From positions 1 through 62,217 of IMG/VR virus record IMGVR_UViG_3300013307_000006: a DNA stretch of 62,217 nt. One strand, written 5' to 3'. The notes under the pieces are model-generated. The model made no database searches. It was not told the DNA's origin and worked only from the letters and a program-made list of their open reading frames with translations. This DNA is from a virus. Both the position numbers and the translations under genes were made by a program. This document shows positions 1-8,975 of the stretch, one piece after another. The first letter of the stretch is position 1. Every line of letters starts with the position of its first letter.

Positions 1-123
1 CCGCGGAAGATCACCAGGGACATCAACAATCACCCAATCCTGGTCCTGGGTCCGCCGGGCTGCGGCAAGACCAGCTTGACGAATCAGGAAGAGGGCGTCT
101 TGACCCTCCAGTGGGACAAGCCC
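1..123. repeat. 123-bp terminal direct repeat, left copy
   Basis: These bases are identical to 62095-62217. The reading frame continues across the junction, so the repeat marks a circular or permuted molecule or an assembly overlap, not a gene duplication. Confidence 0.97.
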
Positions 124-855
124 AACGACACGTACGGCTTCAATGAGCAGCACGTTGTCGCCTGGGAGCAGATGCAGACCTGGGCGACGTTGCTGACCCA
201 GCACGCTCTTGAGTGCGAGCGGACGGGCAAGAAATTCCCGTACCGCCGGGTCCAGATCGACGGCATGGGGACGATGAGCCGGGTGTGTACGGATTGGACA
301 TGCCAGAACAAGCTCGGTGGCATCTTGCATCCGAACGCAGAGAAGAACTACGGTCTGGGATCGGACGTGGTGAATCGGATGTTCACCGAAGTGATCGACA
401 AGTTCCTGGCCCTGCCCTGCGGCGTGGTGTTCGTATCCCACGTCAAGAACAAGGAAGTTGAGACGGATGAAGGGGACGGGGCAAAGATCAAGCGCCTGTC
501 CACCGATATGCGTGGTGCGATGGAGGGCATCCTTGTTGGCAAGTGCCATATCGTCATTAACATCGGCTATCTGCCGAACAAGGCGCGCATTGCCCGGATT
601 CGTGGTGATGATAGCTACCTCGCCAAGTGCAACCTGAAGGGGTGTTTTATGACCCCCGATGGGCGCTACGTCGAGGAAGTCTTCCTGGATAAGGTGGGTC
701 CGGAGAAGGCATGGGCGAACATCATGCGGGCGTTCAGGAACGAACAGCGGTGGGCCACCGTGAAGGAAATGGTGGAAATGGGCAAGCCAAAAGCACCGCC
801 ACCCTCGCCGCCACCGGCCAGCGGGACCGCCGAAGAGGAACCGCCGCTGACCTAG
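1..855 (+). CDS. Sak4/RecA-like P-loop ATPase (C-terminal part, continues from 61981)
   Basis: This is the 3' part of a gene whose start lies at 61981; joined across the terminal repeat it makes about 322 residues. The Walker A motif GPPGCGKTS is at codons 17-25 of the window and a Walker B-like strand (VQIDGMGTM) follows about 60 residues later. The family resembles phage AAA_24/Sak4 RecA-like NTPases that work with a single-strand binding protein in recombination and replication. The next gene encodes an SSB-like protein, which fits that pairing. The C-terminus is a proline-rich tail. The assignment to an ATPase is firm; Sak4 is inference. Confidence 0.85.
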   Translation, partial: PRKITRDINNHPILVLGPPGCGKTSLTNQEEGVLTLQWDKPNDTYGFNEQHVVAWEQMQTWATLLTQHALECERTGKKFPYRRVQIDGMGTMSRVCTDWTCQNKLGGILHPNAEKNYGLGSDVVNRMFTEVIDKFLALPCGVVFVSHVKNKEVETDEGDGAKIKRLSTDMRGAMEGILVGKCHIVINIGYLPNKARIARIRGDDSYLAKCNLKGCFMTPDGRYVEEVFLDKVGPEKAWANIMRAFRNEQRWATVKEMVEMGKPKAPPPSPPPASGTAEEEPPLT

Positions 856-865
856 AGTGGACCCA

Positions 866-884
866 ACACCGAAAATTTCGGTGT
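866..884. repeat. Repeat A palindrome, ACACCGAAAATTTCGGTGT
   Basis: Full 19-bp form, with 9-bp arms around one central base. It lies 11 bases after the ATPase stop and about 100 bases before the SSB-like start. Confidence 0.9.
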
Positions 885-982
885 GGTCAGACGCCGAGTG
901 TTGGCGTCAGTTGTGGAGTCTATGGATAAGAGCCGAAACGTATCGGTTCTTCGATGAATGGTTCTCTAGAGAGGAAGCCGAA

Positions 983-2032
983 ATGGCTAAGCAACAGCAG
1001 CAGAAGGCGGGGCTCGCCCCGAGCATGTTCCAGAAGTACCTCGCGCCGATGAAGGGCGCGTGGGATGAGGGCAAGGAAAAGGCGAAGAAAGGCGGTCAGG
1101 CGCTCGGCACCGGCCCGTTCTTCTGCCGGCTCGTGGCCCTGTACCCCAAGGAAATGCCGATCAAGCAGAACGGCAAGGACACCGGCCAGAAGTGCCTGGG
1201 TGTCGTGGCGAAGTTCACGGTCGTCACCGGTCAGGCGACCGGCGGCTCGTGCTGGAAGGTCTGGACGTTCAAGGACACGGAGAACAAGACCGCCCGCGAA
1301 TACTTCCAGGACTTCCAGGCGGACCTCGTGAAGATGGGGCTCCACAACATCGACTCCATTTCCGAGGCGGACCTCCAGCAGGCGATGTCGGACCTCGCCG
1401 CCACGACCCCCGGTGTCAAGATCAACCGGACCAACGACCGCAACGGCTACACCGACCAGAACGGCAACGTCCGCATCAACACCTGGATCGAGGGCTCGGT
1501 CACGGAGAATGACCTGATCGGCCTGGGTGCCATGCCCCGCCAGGGCGGCCCCGCGAGCATGGGCGGTGCGATGATCGAGGAACCGCCGGAAGGGATCGAG
1601 GAACCCCACGAGCCGGAACTGGCGCACATTCCGGGCGAGGTTCCACCCCCCGCTCCCGCTCGCCCGGCGCAGGCGGCAGCGCCGAAGCCGGCTCCCGCAG
1701 CGCCCGCAGCCCCGGCGGCTGCTCCCGCCCGCCCGCCGCGCACGGCCGCTCCCGCGGTTGCCGAACCCGTCGAGTTGGACGTGGGCGGCGAAGCCGAGCC
1801 GGGTCTGGACGAACCCGGCCCTGACGCTGAGGAACCGCCGCTGGAAGACGACAACGTGATTGCGGTGGGCAAGACCGTCCAGTTCCGCAACCCGAAGACC
1901 AAGCAGATGAGCATTGGCACCGTCCAGGGCCGCCACAGCAGTAACAAGGGCTGGCTCATCCGGGACAACAACAACCCCGCCGACAAGTTCGGTGTGGGTG
2001 ACGACAACGCCGAATTGAAGCTGGTCAGCTAG
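983..2032 (+). CDS. Single-stranded DNA-binding protein, DUF669-like
   Basis: A 349-residue protein. The first 190 residues form a compact domain with the layout of phage DUF669/gp2.5-type SSBs. A long Pro/Ala-rich linker (about residues 205-275) follows, then an acidic stretch and a small basic beta-rich C-terminal module. The ATG at 983 follows GAGAGGAAG; the frame is open upstream to a GTG at 857, but that extension would translate repeat A and has no good ribosome site. The gene sits directly after the Sak4-like ATPase and before other replication genes, as expected for an SSB. The C-terminal module is unusual for the family. Confidence 0.6.
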   Translation: MAKQQQQKAGLAPSMFQKYLAPMKGAWDEGKEKAKKGGQALGTGPFFCRLVALYPKEMPIKQNGKDTGQKCLGVVAKFTVVTGQATGGSCWKVWTFKDTENKTAREYFQDFQADLVKMGLHNIDSISEADLQQAMSDLAATTPGVKINRTNDRNGYTDQNGNVRINTWIEGSVTENDLIGLGAMPRQGGPASMGGAMIEEPPEGIEEPHEPELAHIPGEVPPPAPARPAQAAAPKPAPAAPAAPAAAPARPPRTAAPAVAEPVELDVGGEAEPGLDEPGPDAEEPPLEDDNVIAVGKTVQFRNPKTKQMSIGTVQGRHSSNKGWLIRDNNNPADKFGVGDDNAELKLVS

Positions 2033-2128
2033 ATCGGCTAGCTGTCCAAACCGTTCTCACCGGAGCCCCGTCTTGAATTGGACCTCCAGGGCGGGGCTCC
2101 CCCCTTTTACTGTCTGGAGCGCACGAAC

Positions 2129-2464
2129 ATGGACCCGATCGAAACGATTCCCGGCGTCACTTTCAACCCCGAGACGGGCGAGACGACGATCAAGCCCCTC
2201 AACGGCCCGGAAGCCTGGAATGCCTTTATGGGCGTCACCAGCGTGATCCTGGCCGTGCTGCTGGACAAGGCCGAGGGTGACATGGAATCCGCGGTCATGG
2301 AGGAAGGGTTGCGGCCCCTCAACGACTTTACGGAGAAGTACGAGCAGAACGCACTCACCGCCGTGGGGTACGCGACCCTGCTCAAGCAGCGGCAGGACGG
2401 CTTCCAGAAGAAGCGCCGGCCGAAGTCCCTCTCTGATATTCTCAAGGAAATGGGGCGTCAATGA
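2129..2464 (+). CDS. Conserved phage protein of unknown function
   Basis: A 111-residue, mostly helical acidic protein starting at ATG 2129 behind a GGAG. The in-frame upstream extension to 2078 runs through a GC-rich spacer and is unlikely. The C-terminus is basic (QKKRRPKSL). It overlaps the next gene by 4 bases (ATGA), so the two are translationally coupled. No family recognised; its place between SSB and DNA polymerase suggests a replication accessory role. Confidence 0.7.
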   Translation: MDPIETIPGVTFNPETGETTIKPLNGPEAWNAFMGVTSVILAVLLDKAEGDMESAVMEEGLRPLNDFTEKYEQNALTAVGYATLLKQRQDGFQKKRRPKSLSDILKEMGRQ

Positions 2465-2649
2465 TCGCATTAGCTCAGTGGTGTGTATTACTATGGCAGT
2501 TGGGATTCGCCTTTGCCGCTATAGTCAAGGGGGCGAACGAAAACACCCCTAGTGCAGAGCGCCGCCAAGCTATACTAGAGATTGTGGTTCGCTTCCTGTC
2601 TCTGCTCGTCCTGGATACGGCAGGTTGCTTCAACCATATTCTCCATTGA
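2461..2649 (+). CDS. Small membrane protein
   Basis: A 62-residue hydrophobic protein whose ATG overlaps the previous stop (ATGA). Two hydrophobic segments (about residues 4-22 and 38-56) are separated by a short polar turn. The size and topology would fit a class II holin or another small inner-membrane protein, but it lies in the replication arm, far from the peptidase/hydrolase cassette. Function is therefore left open. Confidence 0.6.
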   Translation: MIALAQWCVLLWQLGFAFAAIVKGANENTPSAERRQAILEIVVRFLSLLVLDTAGCFNHILH

Positions 2650-2674
2650 CATCCACTTCCTGAGTCGCTAGGTT
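2646..2674 (+). promoter_or_regulatory. Possible sigma70 promoter
   Basis: A perfect -35 TTGACA (2646-2651) and a weak -10 TAGGTT (2669-2674) at 17-base spacing, upstream of the HNH and DNA polymerase genes. Confidence 0.4.
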
Positions 2675-2752
2675 TCCGAGTTGCACGCGCGAGAGGTCGC
2701 ACCCGAACGTCAGCCAACGCTCCCGTCATTCCTCCCCGTGCGACAAACTATC

Positions 2753-2798
2753 GAACCCTTCCCCAGAAAACCGGCGTTCACTTTCTGGGGAAGGGTTC
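2753..2798. repeat. Inverted pair of repeat B: perfect 17-bp hairpin
   Basis: GAACCCTTCCCCAGAAA (2753-2769) and its exact complement (2782-2798) flank a 12-base loop. This is the only perfect inverted pair of repeat B outside genes, and it lies 25 bases before the HNH endonuclease gene. Confidence 0.92.
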
Positions 2799-2822
2799 AT
2801 CACGCTCCACGTCGGTGGCGCT

Positions 2823-3344
2823 ATGGCACTTCCTCCCGTAGATATCCAGTTCTTGAAGTTGAACATGGTAGCCTATTCGACTGTCAAATCGTTCTGGGGG
2901 CGTGTATTTCTTACTGTGGATGAGGGCTGTTGGGAATGGCTCGGCTGGAAGGGAGGAAGTGATAAACGAGCCTTCATGTCACTAGGGGGAAAACAACTCA
3001 TCGTAGCTCGTGTAATCTGGGAGAAGGTATACGGCCCAATTCCGGCCGGTCAGTGCGTTCTCCATACTTGTGACAACCCTGTTTGTGTCCGACCTTCTCA
3101 TTTCTTCTTAGGCACCCGCGCTGATAACAACAAGGATCGGGCTCGGAAGGGCCGATCGGCTTGTTTGCGAGGCGATAAGAATGGTAACTCCCGGCTTACG
3201 CCTGTGCAAGTTGCGTACATCCGAGAGCACTTTCGTTCACGTTGGCCGAGCGGCAAAGGGAACGTCTCTGAATTGGCTCGGCAGTTCAAGGTAGATCACA
3301 CTACGATCTATCACATTGTTAGAGGGAAACAATGGAAATCCTAG
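2823..3344 (+). CDS. HNH homing endonuclease with C-terminal helix-turn-helix (1)
   Basis: A 173-residue free-standing endonuclease. The HNH core is at about residues 76-105 (HTCDNPVCVRPSHFFLG), preceded by the FWGRV...GCWEWLG region common to phage HNH proteins. The C-terminal 50 residues look like an HTH (ELARQFKVDHTTIYHIVRG) that would aid DNA targeting. It overlaps the DNA polymerase start by 13 bases and lies next to that gene, a common homing position. The repeat B hairpin lies just upstream. Start at ATG 2823; a downstream ATG at 2865 is possible. Confidence 0.9.
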   Translation: MALPPVDIQFLKLNMVAYSTVKSFWGRVFLTVDEGCWEWLGWKGGSDKRAFMSLGGKQLIVARVIWEKVYGPIPAGQCVLHTCDNPVCVRPSHFFLGTRADNNKDRARKGRSACLRGDKNGNSRLTPVQVAYIREHFRSRWPSGKGNVSELARQFKVDHTTIYHIVRGKQWKS

Positions 3345-5497
3345 TGCCGAAGCATCGCCACTTTCTTAGTGGCAACACTATTTATTACGATACAGAGTGC
3401 ACGGGTCGGCTTCCGTACAGGGGGGACAAGCCCTTCGCGTTCTCGTTCTGCAATGAGTACGAGTACGCATACTTTGAATTCGACGTGGACCCGCTCACCC
3501 GGCAGCCCATAGTCGGCAAGAAAGAGAAGGAAGACCTCGCGAAGATGGCGGCGCTGCTGGGGGACACCGCCATTCGCAAGGTGGGCTTCAACGTTCCTTT
3601 CGACTGCCACATGATGGACCAAGGGTATGGGATCAAGACCCTGGGTTGCATCTGGGATGTGTGGTGGATGGCGATTCTCGCGGACACCGCCGCGTTCCAG
3701 ACCGGCCTAAAGCCTATCTCCGATCGCTTGCGGTTGTCGGACAAGGACGATGAGAAGGAACTAGGGGATGCGGTCAAGGCGTGCCGCTCAGCCGTCCGCA
3801 AGATCGCCTGGAAGATCGCCGTCGATGAGACGGCCGAGGACGACAAGGACAAGGCGTATAAGGCGGACTACTGGTTGCCTCGTGCCGTCGCAAAGAGGGC
3901 TCCGAAGTCAATCCGAGACAAGCTGCTCGCCGCCTATCCGAATCTTGCCACCGTCAACGAGACGTATGCTAAGAAAGATGCGTTCCGCACCGGCGGCTGC
4001 TGCCATTTCTTCACCGGCATCCTAACCGAAGAAAACCTCTGGGAAGCGTTCAACCGCGAGCTTACGCTCATGCCGGTGACGTACCAGATGGAGGACGTGG
4101 GCGTTCGCATCTTCCCCGAGCGCTGCGCCGAGCTAGGCAAGGTCTGCGGCGAGAAGATCGAAGGGCTCCGTGTCCTGCTGACCAAAATTTTCGGTGTCTT
4201 CGGCAAGTCCATTCCGGACGATCGGCTCCGCGAACTACTCTTTGGCGAGAAGGGCAAGGTAATCCAGTACCCCGGCGGTGAAAAGCAAACCTGCCGCGGA
4301 TATCCGGTCCTGGCCCGGACCGAGAAGACCAAGCAGCCGCAGGTCAACAAGGACGTCCTGGCAGCCCTGGAGGACGACTTCAAGGAAGTGAAGCTGATCC
4401 AGGACTATAAGAAACACAAGAAAGTATGGGACGACTATGTATCGAAGTACATGCGGCATTGCTGCACGGATGCGGCCAAACAACTAATCATCCATGCCGG
4501 CGTGAAGCAGATCGCCGCCAGGACGACCCGGCAGTCCATTTCCGACCCGCCGCTCCAGCAGACCCCCAAGCGAGCCGCGGACGGGGACATTATGAAGCTG
4601 GTCCGCTGGGTCTTCGGCCCGCGGAAAGACTGCATCTGGATTCACGCGGACTATAAGAGCATTGAGCCCCGCGTGCTGGCGGAAGAGGCGGAAGAGGCGG
4701 ACATCCTCCACGTCTTCAATGTGGGGCAGCCGTCCGCCTACACGAAGACCGGCTGGACCAACGACCCGTACGAGGTCTTGGTCGAGCGCGTGTGCATCGC
4801 CACGGGCTGGACCCGCGAGTACATCGAATCACTGTTTAAGTCCCGCGGCGGCGCTCGGCAGGTATGCAAGAACAACTTTCTCGGCTGGACCTATGGCGAG
4901 GGCACGTACAAGCTCGCCCGCCAGCTAGGGTGTTCGCTGGCGGAAGCCTACGCCATCCTGGACGCGATGAAAGCCGCGTTCCCCGGCGTCATGCCGTTCA
5001 TGGCCCGGATGCAGGAAGAGGCTCGCCGCAACCGGTGCATTCGGAACCGCTACGGGTATCGCCTGGGCATTCCGCCGCCGGCGCTCATGCGCGACCCCGA
5101 GACGGGATTCTGGAAGTGGGTTGAGTTCTGGTACAAGGCGACGAACTACCTGATCCAATCGACGGCCGCGGCGCTGCTGAAGGAAGCCGCCATCCGGCTC
5201 GGCGCGCCCCCCGAGCGGTTCATCTGGAGTGAGCAGGATCAAGCCGTGCTGCGGGTGCCTCAGACGCCGGGCTATCTCCGCGGCAGCGGGTGCGAAATCG
5301 TCATGTCGATCCACGACGAGCTAATCATCGAATGCCCGGCTCGTCTCGCGATTCGCAATGAGAAGTTCATCCGGGGCATCGGGGAGGTCATGGCCGACAA
5401 TCAAGGGTACTTCAAACGTGTCAAGACCCCGGTGGATATGAACGTCACATGGGGCGCGTGGAGCAATCCCGTGCCTCTGGAAACTCTGTGGAACTGA
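3332..5497 (+). CDS. Family A DNA polymerase with 3'-5' exonuclease domain
   Basis: A 721-residue replicative polymerase. The N-terminal exonuclease shows Exo I (YYDTECTG) and Exo II (KVGFNVPFDCHMM). The polymerase domain shows motif A (HADYKSIEPR, about residue 440), motif B (RQVCKNNFLGWTYG, about 510) and motif C (SIHDELIIE, about 661). These carry the catalytic carboxylates and the nucleotide-binding Lys/Tyr. ATG 3332 overlaps the HNH gene by 13 bases. A degenerate repeat A copy lies in the coding sequence near residue 285 (LTKIFGVFG), between the exonuclease and polymerase parts. Primase-helicase and SSB genes are close by. Confidence 0.95.
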   Translation: MEILVPKHRHFLSGNTIYYDTECTGRLPYRGDKPFAFSFCNEYEYAYFEFDVDPLTRQPIVGKKEKEDLAKMAALLGDTAIRKVGFNVPFDCHMMDQGYGIKTLGCIWDVWWMAILADTAAFQTGLKPISDRLRLSDKDDEKELGDAVKACRSAVRKIAWKIAVDETAEDDKDKAYKADYWLPRAVAKRAPKSIRDKLLAAYPNLATVNETYAKKDAFRTGGCCHFFTGILTEENLWEAFNRELTLMPVTYQMEDVGVRIFPERCAELGKVCGEKIEGLRVLLTKIFGVFGKSIPDDRLRELLFGEKGKVIQYPGGEKQTCRGYPVLARTEKTKQPQVNKDVLAALEDDFKEVKLIQDYKKHKKVWDDYVSKYMRHCCTDAAKQLIIHAGVKQIAARTTRQSISDPPLQQTPKRAADGDIMKLVRWVFGPRKDCIWIHADYKSIEPRVLAEEAEEADILHVFNVGQPSAYTKTGWTNDPYEVLVERVCIATGWTREYIESLFKSRGGARQVCKNNFLGWTYGEGTYKLARQLGCSLAEAYAILDAMKAAFPGVMPFMARMQEEARRNRCIRNRYGYRLGIPPPALMRDPETGFWKWVEFWYKATNYLIQSTAAALLKEAAIRLGAPPERFIWSEQDQAVLRVPQTPGYLRGSGCEIVMSIHDELIIECPARLAIRNEKFIRGIGEVMADNQGYFKRVKTPVDMNVTWGAWSNPVPLETLWN
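4181..4195. repeat. Repeat A, variant, inside DNA polymerase
   Basis: ACCAAAATTTTCGGT, one mismatch from the palindrome; it encodes TKIFG at a probable domain boundary. It could be chance. Confidence 0.5.
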
Positions 5498-5499
5498 CT

Positions 5500-5790
5500 A
5501 TGGCAAAGCGACCATTCCCACAACTGACGACGGAATCGGAAAAGGTCCAAAAGGCTCGCATGGTGATCGAGCGCCTAGGGCTTGTATGCGTTGACAAAGA
5601 ACTTACCGTGCCGGTGCGGTTCAGCAGCATCGAGCTTCAGGAAACGCTTGGTGAGCAGGAATTCTTTGGGCTCGCCACGTTCCTTCGCATGGACCCCAAG
5701 GAACTGTACGATCTGGTTCGCGAATATCACATTGACGCCAGTGACGGCGACATCAAGATGGTCCGCACGGTCCCGATGGAGCGGAAGTAA
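5500..5790 (+). CDS. Hypothetical protein
   Basis: A 96-residue protein beginning 3 bases after the polymerase stop (TGACTATGG) and ending in TAATG shared with the next gene. It contains no recognised motif; secondary structure looks mixed alpha/beta. Tight packing shows it is co-translated with the polymerase and the DUF1643 protein. Confidence 0.75.
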   Translation: MAKRPFPQLTTESEKVQKARMVIERLGLVCVDKELTVPVRFSSIELQETLGEQEFFGLATFLRMDPKELYDLVREYHIDASDGDIKMVRTVPMERK

Positions 5791-6302
5791 TGATCCAGTG
5801 CTACGCACAAGGCGCGCGAATCAGCAAGTGCAACCAGTACCGCTACGACCTGCGGCGCTTCTGGGGCAAGGCTCCCTTCTGCCTGTGGGTCATGCTCAAT
5901 CCCAGCACGGCCGATGCGAACGTGAACGACCGGACTATCAGCAAGATCATGGGCTTTAGCGAGCGCTGGGGATTCGGTGGGCTCGTGGTCGTGAACCTGT
6001 TTGCCTTTCGATCTACGGACCCCGAACGGCTCCCCTATGTGACGGACCCGATCGGTCCCGACAACGACAAGTACATCCTGGGCTGGGTTGCCAAGCCCGA
6101 GATTTCGCGCGTGTTCGTCGGGTGGGGTGCGTACGGCAAGCTCCAGGACCGCGGGCTCCAGGTGGGTCGGATGCTCCAGGCTGCGGGCGCTGAAATGTGG
6201 TGCCTCTACGTGAACGGTGACGGGCACCCCAAGCACCCGCTTTACGTCGCCAACGACACGGCTCCCAAGCTGTGGCAACCGGGGCGAATCAGGGAGGATT
6301 GA
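5790..6302 (+). CDS. DUF1643 family protein
   Basis: A 170-residue protein with the family signature VMLNPSTADANVNDRTI near residues 33-49 and later G-rich and DND segments, as in phage and bacterial DUF1643 proteins. Their biochemical role is not established; the fold has been linked to glycosylase-like or nucleic-acid modification contexts only by association. ATG 5790 overlaps the upstream TAA by one base and the 3' end overlaps the next gene by one base (TGATG). Confidence 0.8.
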   Translation: MIQCYAQGARISKCNQYRYDLRRFWGKAPFCLWVMLNPSTADANVNDRTISKIMGFSERWGFGGLVVVNLFAFRSTDPERLPYVTDPIGPDNDKYILGWVAKPEISRVFVGWGAYGKLQDRGLQVGRMLQAAGAEMWCLYVNGDGHPKHPLYVANDTAPKLWQPGRIRED

Positions 6303-6823
6303 TGTTCTCGCCGGGACTGCCCATCGACATCCTTCCTTCCCCAGAAGAGTTGGTCCGTTTTCTGGGGAAGGTCACGGTCATGGACCTTCCGGGGACTAGC
6401 TCCCACGGCTGCTGGCGCTGGCGAGGTTCCAAGATCACCGGGACCGAGTACGGCCGAGTATGGCTCCGGAACAAGGTGTATCGAGCCCACCGGCTCAGCT
6501 TCGCGATTTTCGTGGGACCGTTGGAAGAGAATGACGACGTTCACCACAGGTGCAGGAATGAGTGGTGCATCAACCCGCGGCATCTGGAGGCGATGCCGCA
6601 TTGTGAGCATGGGGCTCATAGCTGTGAGGACAAGCTGAACGATCTTGTGGGTGTCTGCTACATGGGCGGTCCGATGGACGGGCAAGAGCGCCGCTTTCCG
6701 ATGGACAGCATCCCGGAGTTCTTTGAGATTAAGAGCTACGGGCAGGTGGACACGTATCGCTTCGATGGTGAAGGGTTAGAGTACGTGTACGACGGGTATC
6801 GCAAGGTCAAGTGCCGACGATAG
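6302..6823 (+). CDS. HNH endonuclease-like protein (2)
   Basis: A 173-residue protein. The central HNH-type core is WCINPRHLEAM with a preceding VHHRCRNE, the order seen in phage HNH nucleases. An unusual C-terminal extension of about 65 residues begins after CEHGAHSCED and contains a phage-type segment (GGPMDGQERRFP). An imperfect repeat B pair lies in the coding sequence (6335-6371) and encodes part of the N-terminus. The start is coupled to the DUF1643 gene (TGATG). The call may represent an HNH gene fused to an unrelated tail. Confidence 0.75.
   Translation: MFSPGLPIDILPSPEELVRFLGKVTVMDLPGTSSHGCWRWRGSKITGTEYGRVWLRNKVYRAHRLSFAIFVGPLEENDDVHHRCRNEWCINPRHLEAMPHCEHGAHSCEDKLNDLVGVCYMGGPMDGQERRFPMDSIPEFFEIKSYGQVDTYRFDGEGLEYVYDGYRKVKCRR
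6335..6371. repeat. Repeat B inverted pair within a coding sequence
   Basis: CCTTCCCCAGAA (6335-6346) and its complement (6360-6371), 13-base loop, inside the second HNH gene. Confidence 0.8.
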
Positions 6824-6827
6824 CGAT

Positions 6828-6842
6828 ACCGAAATTTTCGGT
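6828..6842. repeat. Repeat A palindrome, exact
   Basis: ACCGAAATTTTCGGT four bases after the HNH stop, followed by GTGTACCC; 34 bases upstream of the primase-helicase GTG. Confidence 0.9.
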
Positions 6843-6875
6843 GTACCCTTTAGGTCAGCCAGGACCGGAGGCATT

Positions 6876-8975
6876 GTGAAGGTGGCAGAAGAACAGAACA
6901 AGGGGGTTCGTCCCCCCGCGGAAAAGGACTTTCGGGCGACGTTTGAATGCCTGGGCTTGGAGCCCGGCGTGGACACCGGCGACGGCCAGAACGTGCGCTG
7001 TGAATGCCCGTTCTGTGAAAAGCCGGGCCACTTCTACCTGAACATTCGGACGGGCCAGTGGGATTGCAAGGTGTGTGGCCGCCAGGGCAACCACCTTGAC
7101 TTCCTGCGGGACGTGTCAAACTTCATGGAGGATTGGACCATCCTCCATCCGGAGAAGTGGAATGAACTTGCCCACGACCGCGGCATCCCCGCTGACGTGT
7201 TCAAAGAGCTTCAGGTCGTTTGGAACTTCCGCACCAACGAGTGGATTTTCCCCGTCTACTCGCCCACGGCAACGGTTCGCGACGTGCGACGGTGGTACGG
7301 CCGCGGCATCATGTCCACCGAGGGGTGCAACGTCCAGCTTGCCGGGCTCTATCGCTTGGCGAACGTGAAGGACCGCCACAAGCGCCGCATCTGGATTTGC
7401 GAAGGTGAGTGGGACGGCATGGCGATGCACTGGATGCTCCAGGCGGCTGGCAGCGGCGACCTGTGCGTGGCGGTGCCGGGCGCTGGCACGTTCAAGAAAG
7501 AGTGGATTCCCTACTTCCAGGATTGCCACGTCGTCTTCGTCTACGACAACGACGATTCCGGCGACAAGGGTTCCAGCAAGGCGTCCAAGCTGCTCCAGGG
7601 GATCACCCGCAAGCAGCAATTCATTTGCTGGCCTGAGACGTTCAAGAGCGGCTACGACCTTCGCGACCATGTGAAGGACGGTCGCGCTGCCGGTGCCGAG
7701 CCCCTCGTGATCTTGACCGAACTGGAAGCGCTGCTCCGCAACCAGCACCGCCGGTCCCTCACGGGCGATGCCACGGTCCCGTCTACACTGGACCGAGAAG
7801 TGGGTCCGCCCTGCTCGTTCAATGAGGTCGTGGACGTGTTCAAGCGGCACGTCAAGATCGACGCCGATTTCATGGACTGCTTGCGGCTGGCGCTGGCGGT
7901 GCCGCTGTCCAATCAGATGCCCGGCGAACCGCTGTGGTATTACGTGATCGGACCTTCTGGGGGAGGCAAGACGTTGATCCTGGGTTCGCTGGCGACCACG
8001 CCCGTCTGCTCATTTCATTCCAAGATCACGGGCAAGACCCTTGTATCCGGGTTCGCGCGTGATCCGGACCCGTCAATCCTGCCGAAGCTCAACGGGCTCA
8101 CCGCGGTATTCAAGGACGGCACCACGATCCTGGCGATGCACCCCGATGAGCGCCGGGAATTGTACAGCATCTTCCGCGAGGCGTACGACGGGCGCGTGGA
8201 CGCCCACTATGGCAACGGCGTCATTCGCCGCTACGAAGACCTCCACTTCAACGTGCTGATCGGCGTGACGCCGGCCATCCGGACGGAGAACCAGAGCGCC
8301 GTGGGTGAACGGTTCCTGGCTATTGAGCTTCGTGAAAACCTCGCGAGCCTCAACGACAAGCTGTACCAGTGCGTGGCGAATACGAGCAAAGAAAAGCAGA
8401 TGAACGATGAGCTATCGAACATCTGCGCTCGGTTCCTGAACCGCGAGATTGACCTGGACAACCTGCCGAAGATTCCCGAGCCGCACGTCCACCGCCTTGT
8501 CGCCATGGCCCAATTGATTGCCGTGCTGCGCGCGACCGTCGAGCGTGACCCGCGGGACAAGGACTTGAAGTACCGGGCCGTCAGCGAAACGGGTACGCGC
8601 GTGGTCAAGCAGTTGGCAAAGACCGCCATCGTCCTTGCCATCCAGGCGGGCAAGGCGGAAGTGGATAACGACGTGTGCCGGCTGCTGCGGAAGGTCATGG
8701 TCGATACCTGCATCGGCTTTCACATTGACGTGGTGAAGACCTTCGTGAGGAATCAGAACCGGCCCATGTCGGCGTCTGAGTTGGCGACCCTTTCGCAAAT
8801 TGACTACGTAACCCTGAACAAGCGGCTGGGAGACATGACGGTCCTGCGCATCCTGGACCAGCAGACGACCCAGCCCGAGGGGCGCTTCGGCGTCCCCACT
8901 CAGTCCTATCGCGTCTCTGAGCGCGTTTGGAACCTGTGGCATCAAGCACTAGACGGGGTGCCCCGTGGAACTTAG
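6876..8975 (+). CDS. Bifunctional DNA primase-helicase
   Basis: A 699-residue protein. A CHC2-type zinc finger lies at about residues 42-66 (CECPFC...WDCKVCG). A TOPRIM-like region follows, with the acidic motif ICEGEWDG near 175 and the metal-binding YDNDDSGDKG near 225. The ATPase part has Walker A GPSGGGKT at about 359-366. The C-terminal 70 residues look like a winged helix. This arrangement matches phage primase-helicases that open and prime the replication fork. GTG 6876 follows CGGAGG. Repeat A lies just upstream. The helicase superfamily cannot be settled by eye. Confidence 0.88.
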   Translation: MKVAEEQNKGVRPPAEKDFRATFECLGLEPGVDTGDGQNVRCECPFCEKPGHFYLNIRTGQWDCKVCGRQGNHLDFLRDVSNFMEDWTILHPEKWNELAHDRGIPADVFKELQVVWNFRTNEWIFPVYSPTATVRDVRRWYGRGIMSTEGCNVQLAGLYRLANVKDRHKRRIWICEGEWDGMAMHWMLQAAGSGDLCVAVPGAGTFKKEWIPYFQDCHVVFVYDNDDSGDKGSSKASKLLQGITRKQQFICWPETFKSGYDLRDHVKDGRAAGAEPLVILTELEALLRNQHRRSLTGDATVPSTLDREVGPPCSFNEVVDVFKRHVKIDADFMDCLRLALAVPLSNQMPGEPLWYYVIGPSGGGKTLILGSLATTPVCSFHSKITGKTLVSGFARDPDPSILPKLNGLTAVFKDGTTILAMHPDERRELYSIFREAYDGRVDAHYGNGVIRRYEDLHFNVLIGVTPAIRTENQSAVGERFLAIELRENLASLNDKLYQCVANTSKEKQMNDELSNICARFLNREIDLDNLPKIPEPHVHRLVAMAQLIAVLRATVERDPRDKDLKYRAVSETGTRVVKQLAKTAIVLAIQAGKAEVDNDVCRLLRKVMVDTCIGFHIDVVKTFVRNQNRPMSASELATLSQIDYVTLNKRLGDMTVLRILDQQTTQPEGRFGVPTQSYRVSERVWNLWHQALDGVPRGT

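Noticed and set aside
920-1936. 338-codon minus-strand open frame opposite the SSB-like gene
   Set aside because: Leu/Arg-rich composition of a mirror frame; the plus frame has a ribosome site, a clear domain plan and context.
2753-2798. Repeat B hairpin as a simple transcription terminator
   Set aside because: No T-run on either side, and single copies of the same sequence occur genome-wide.
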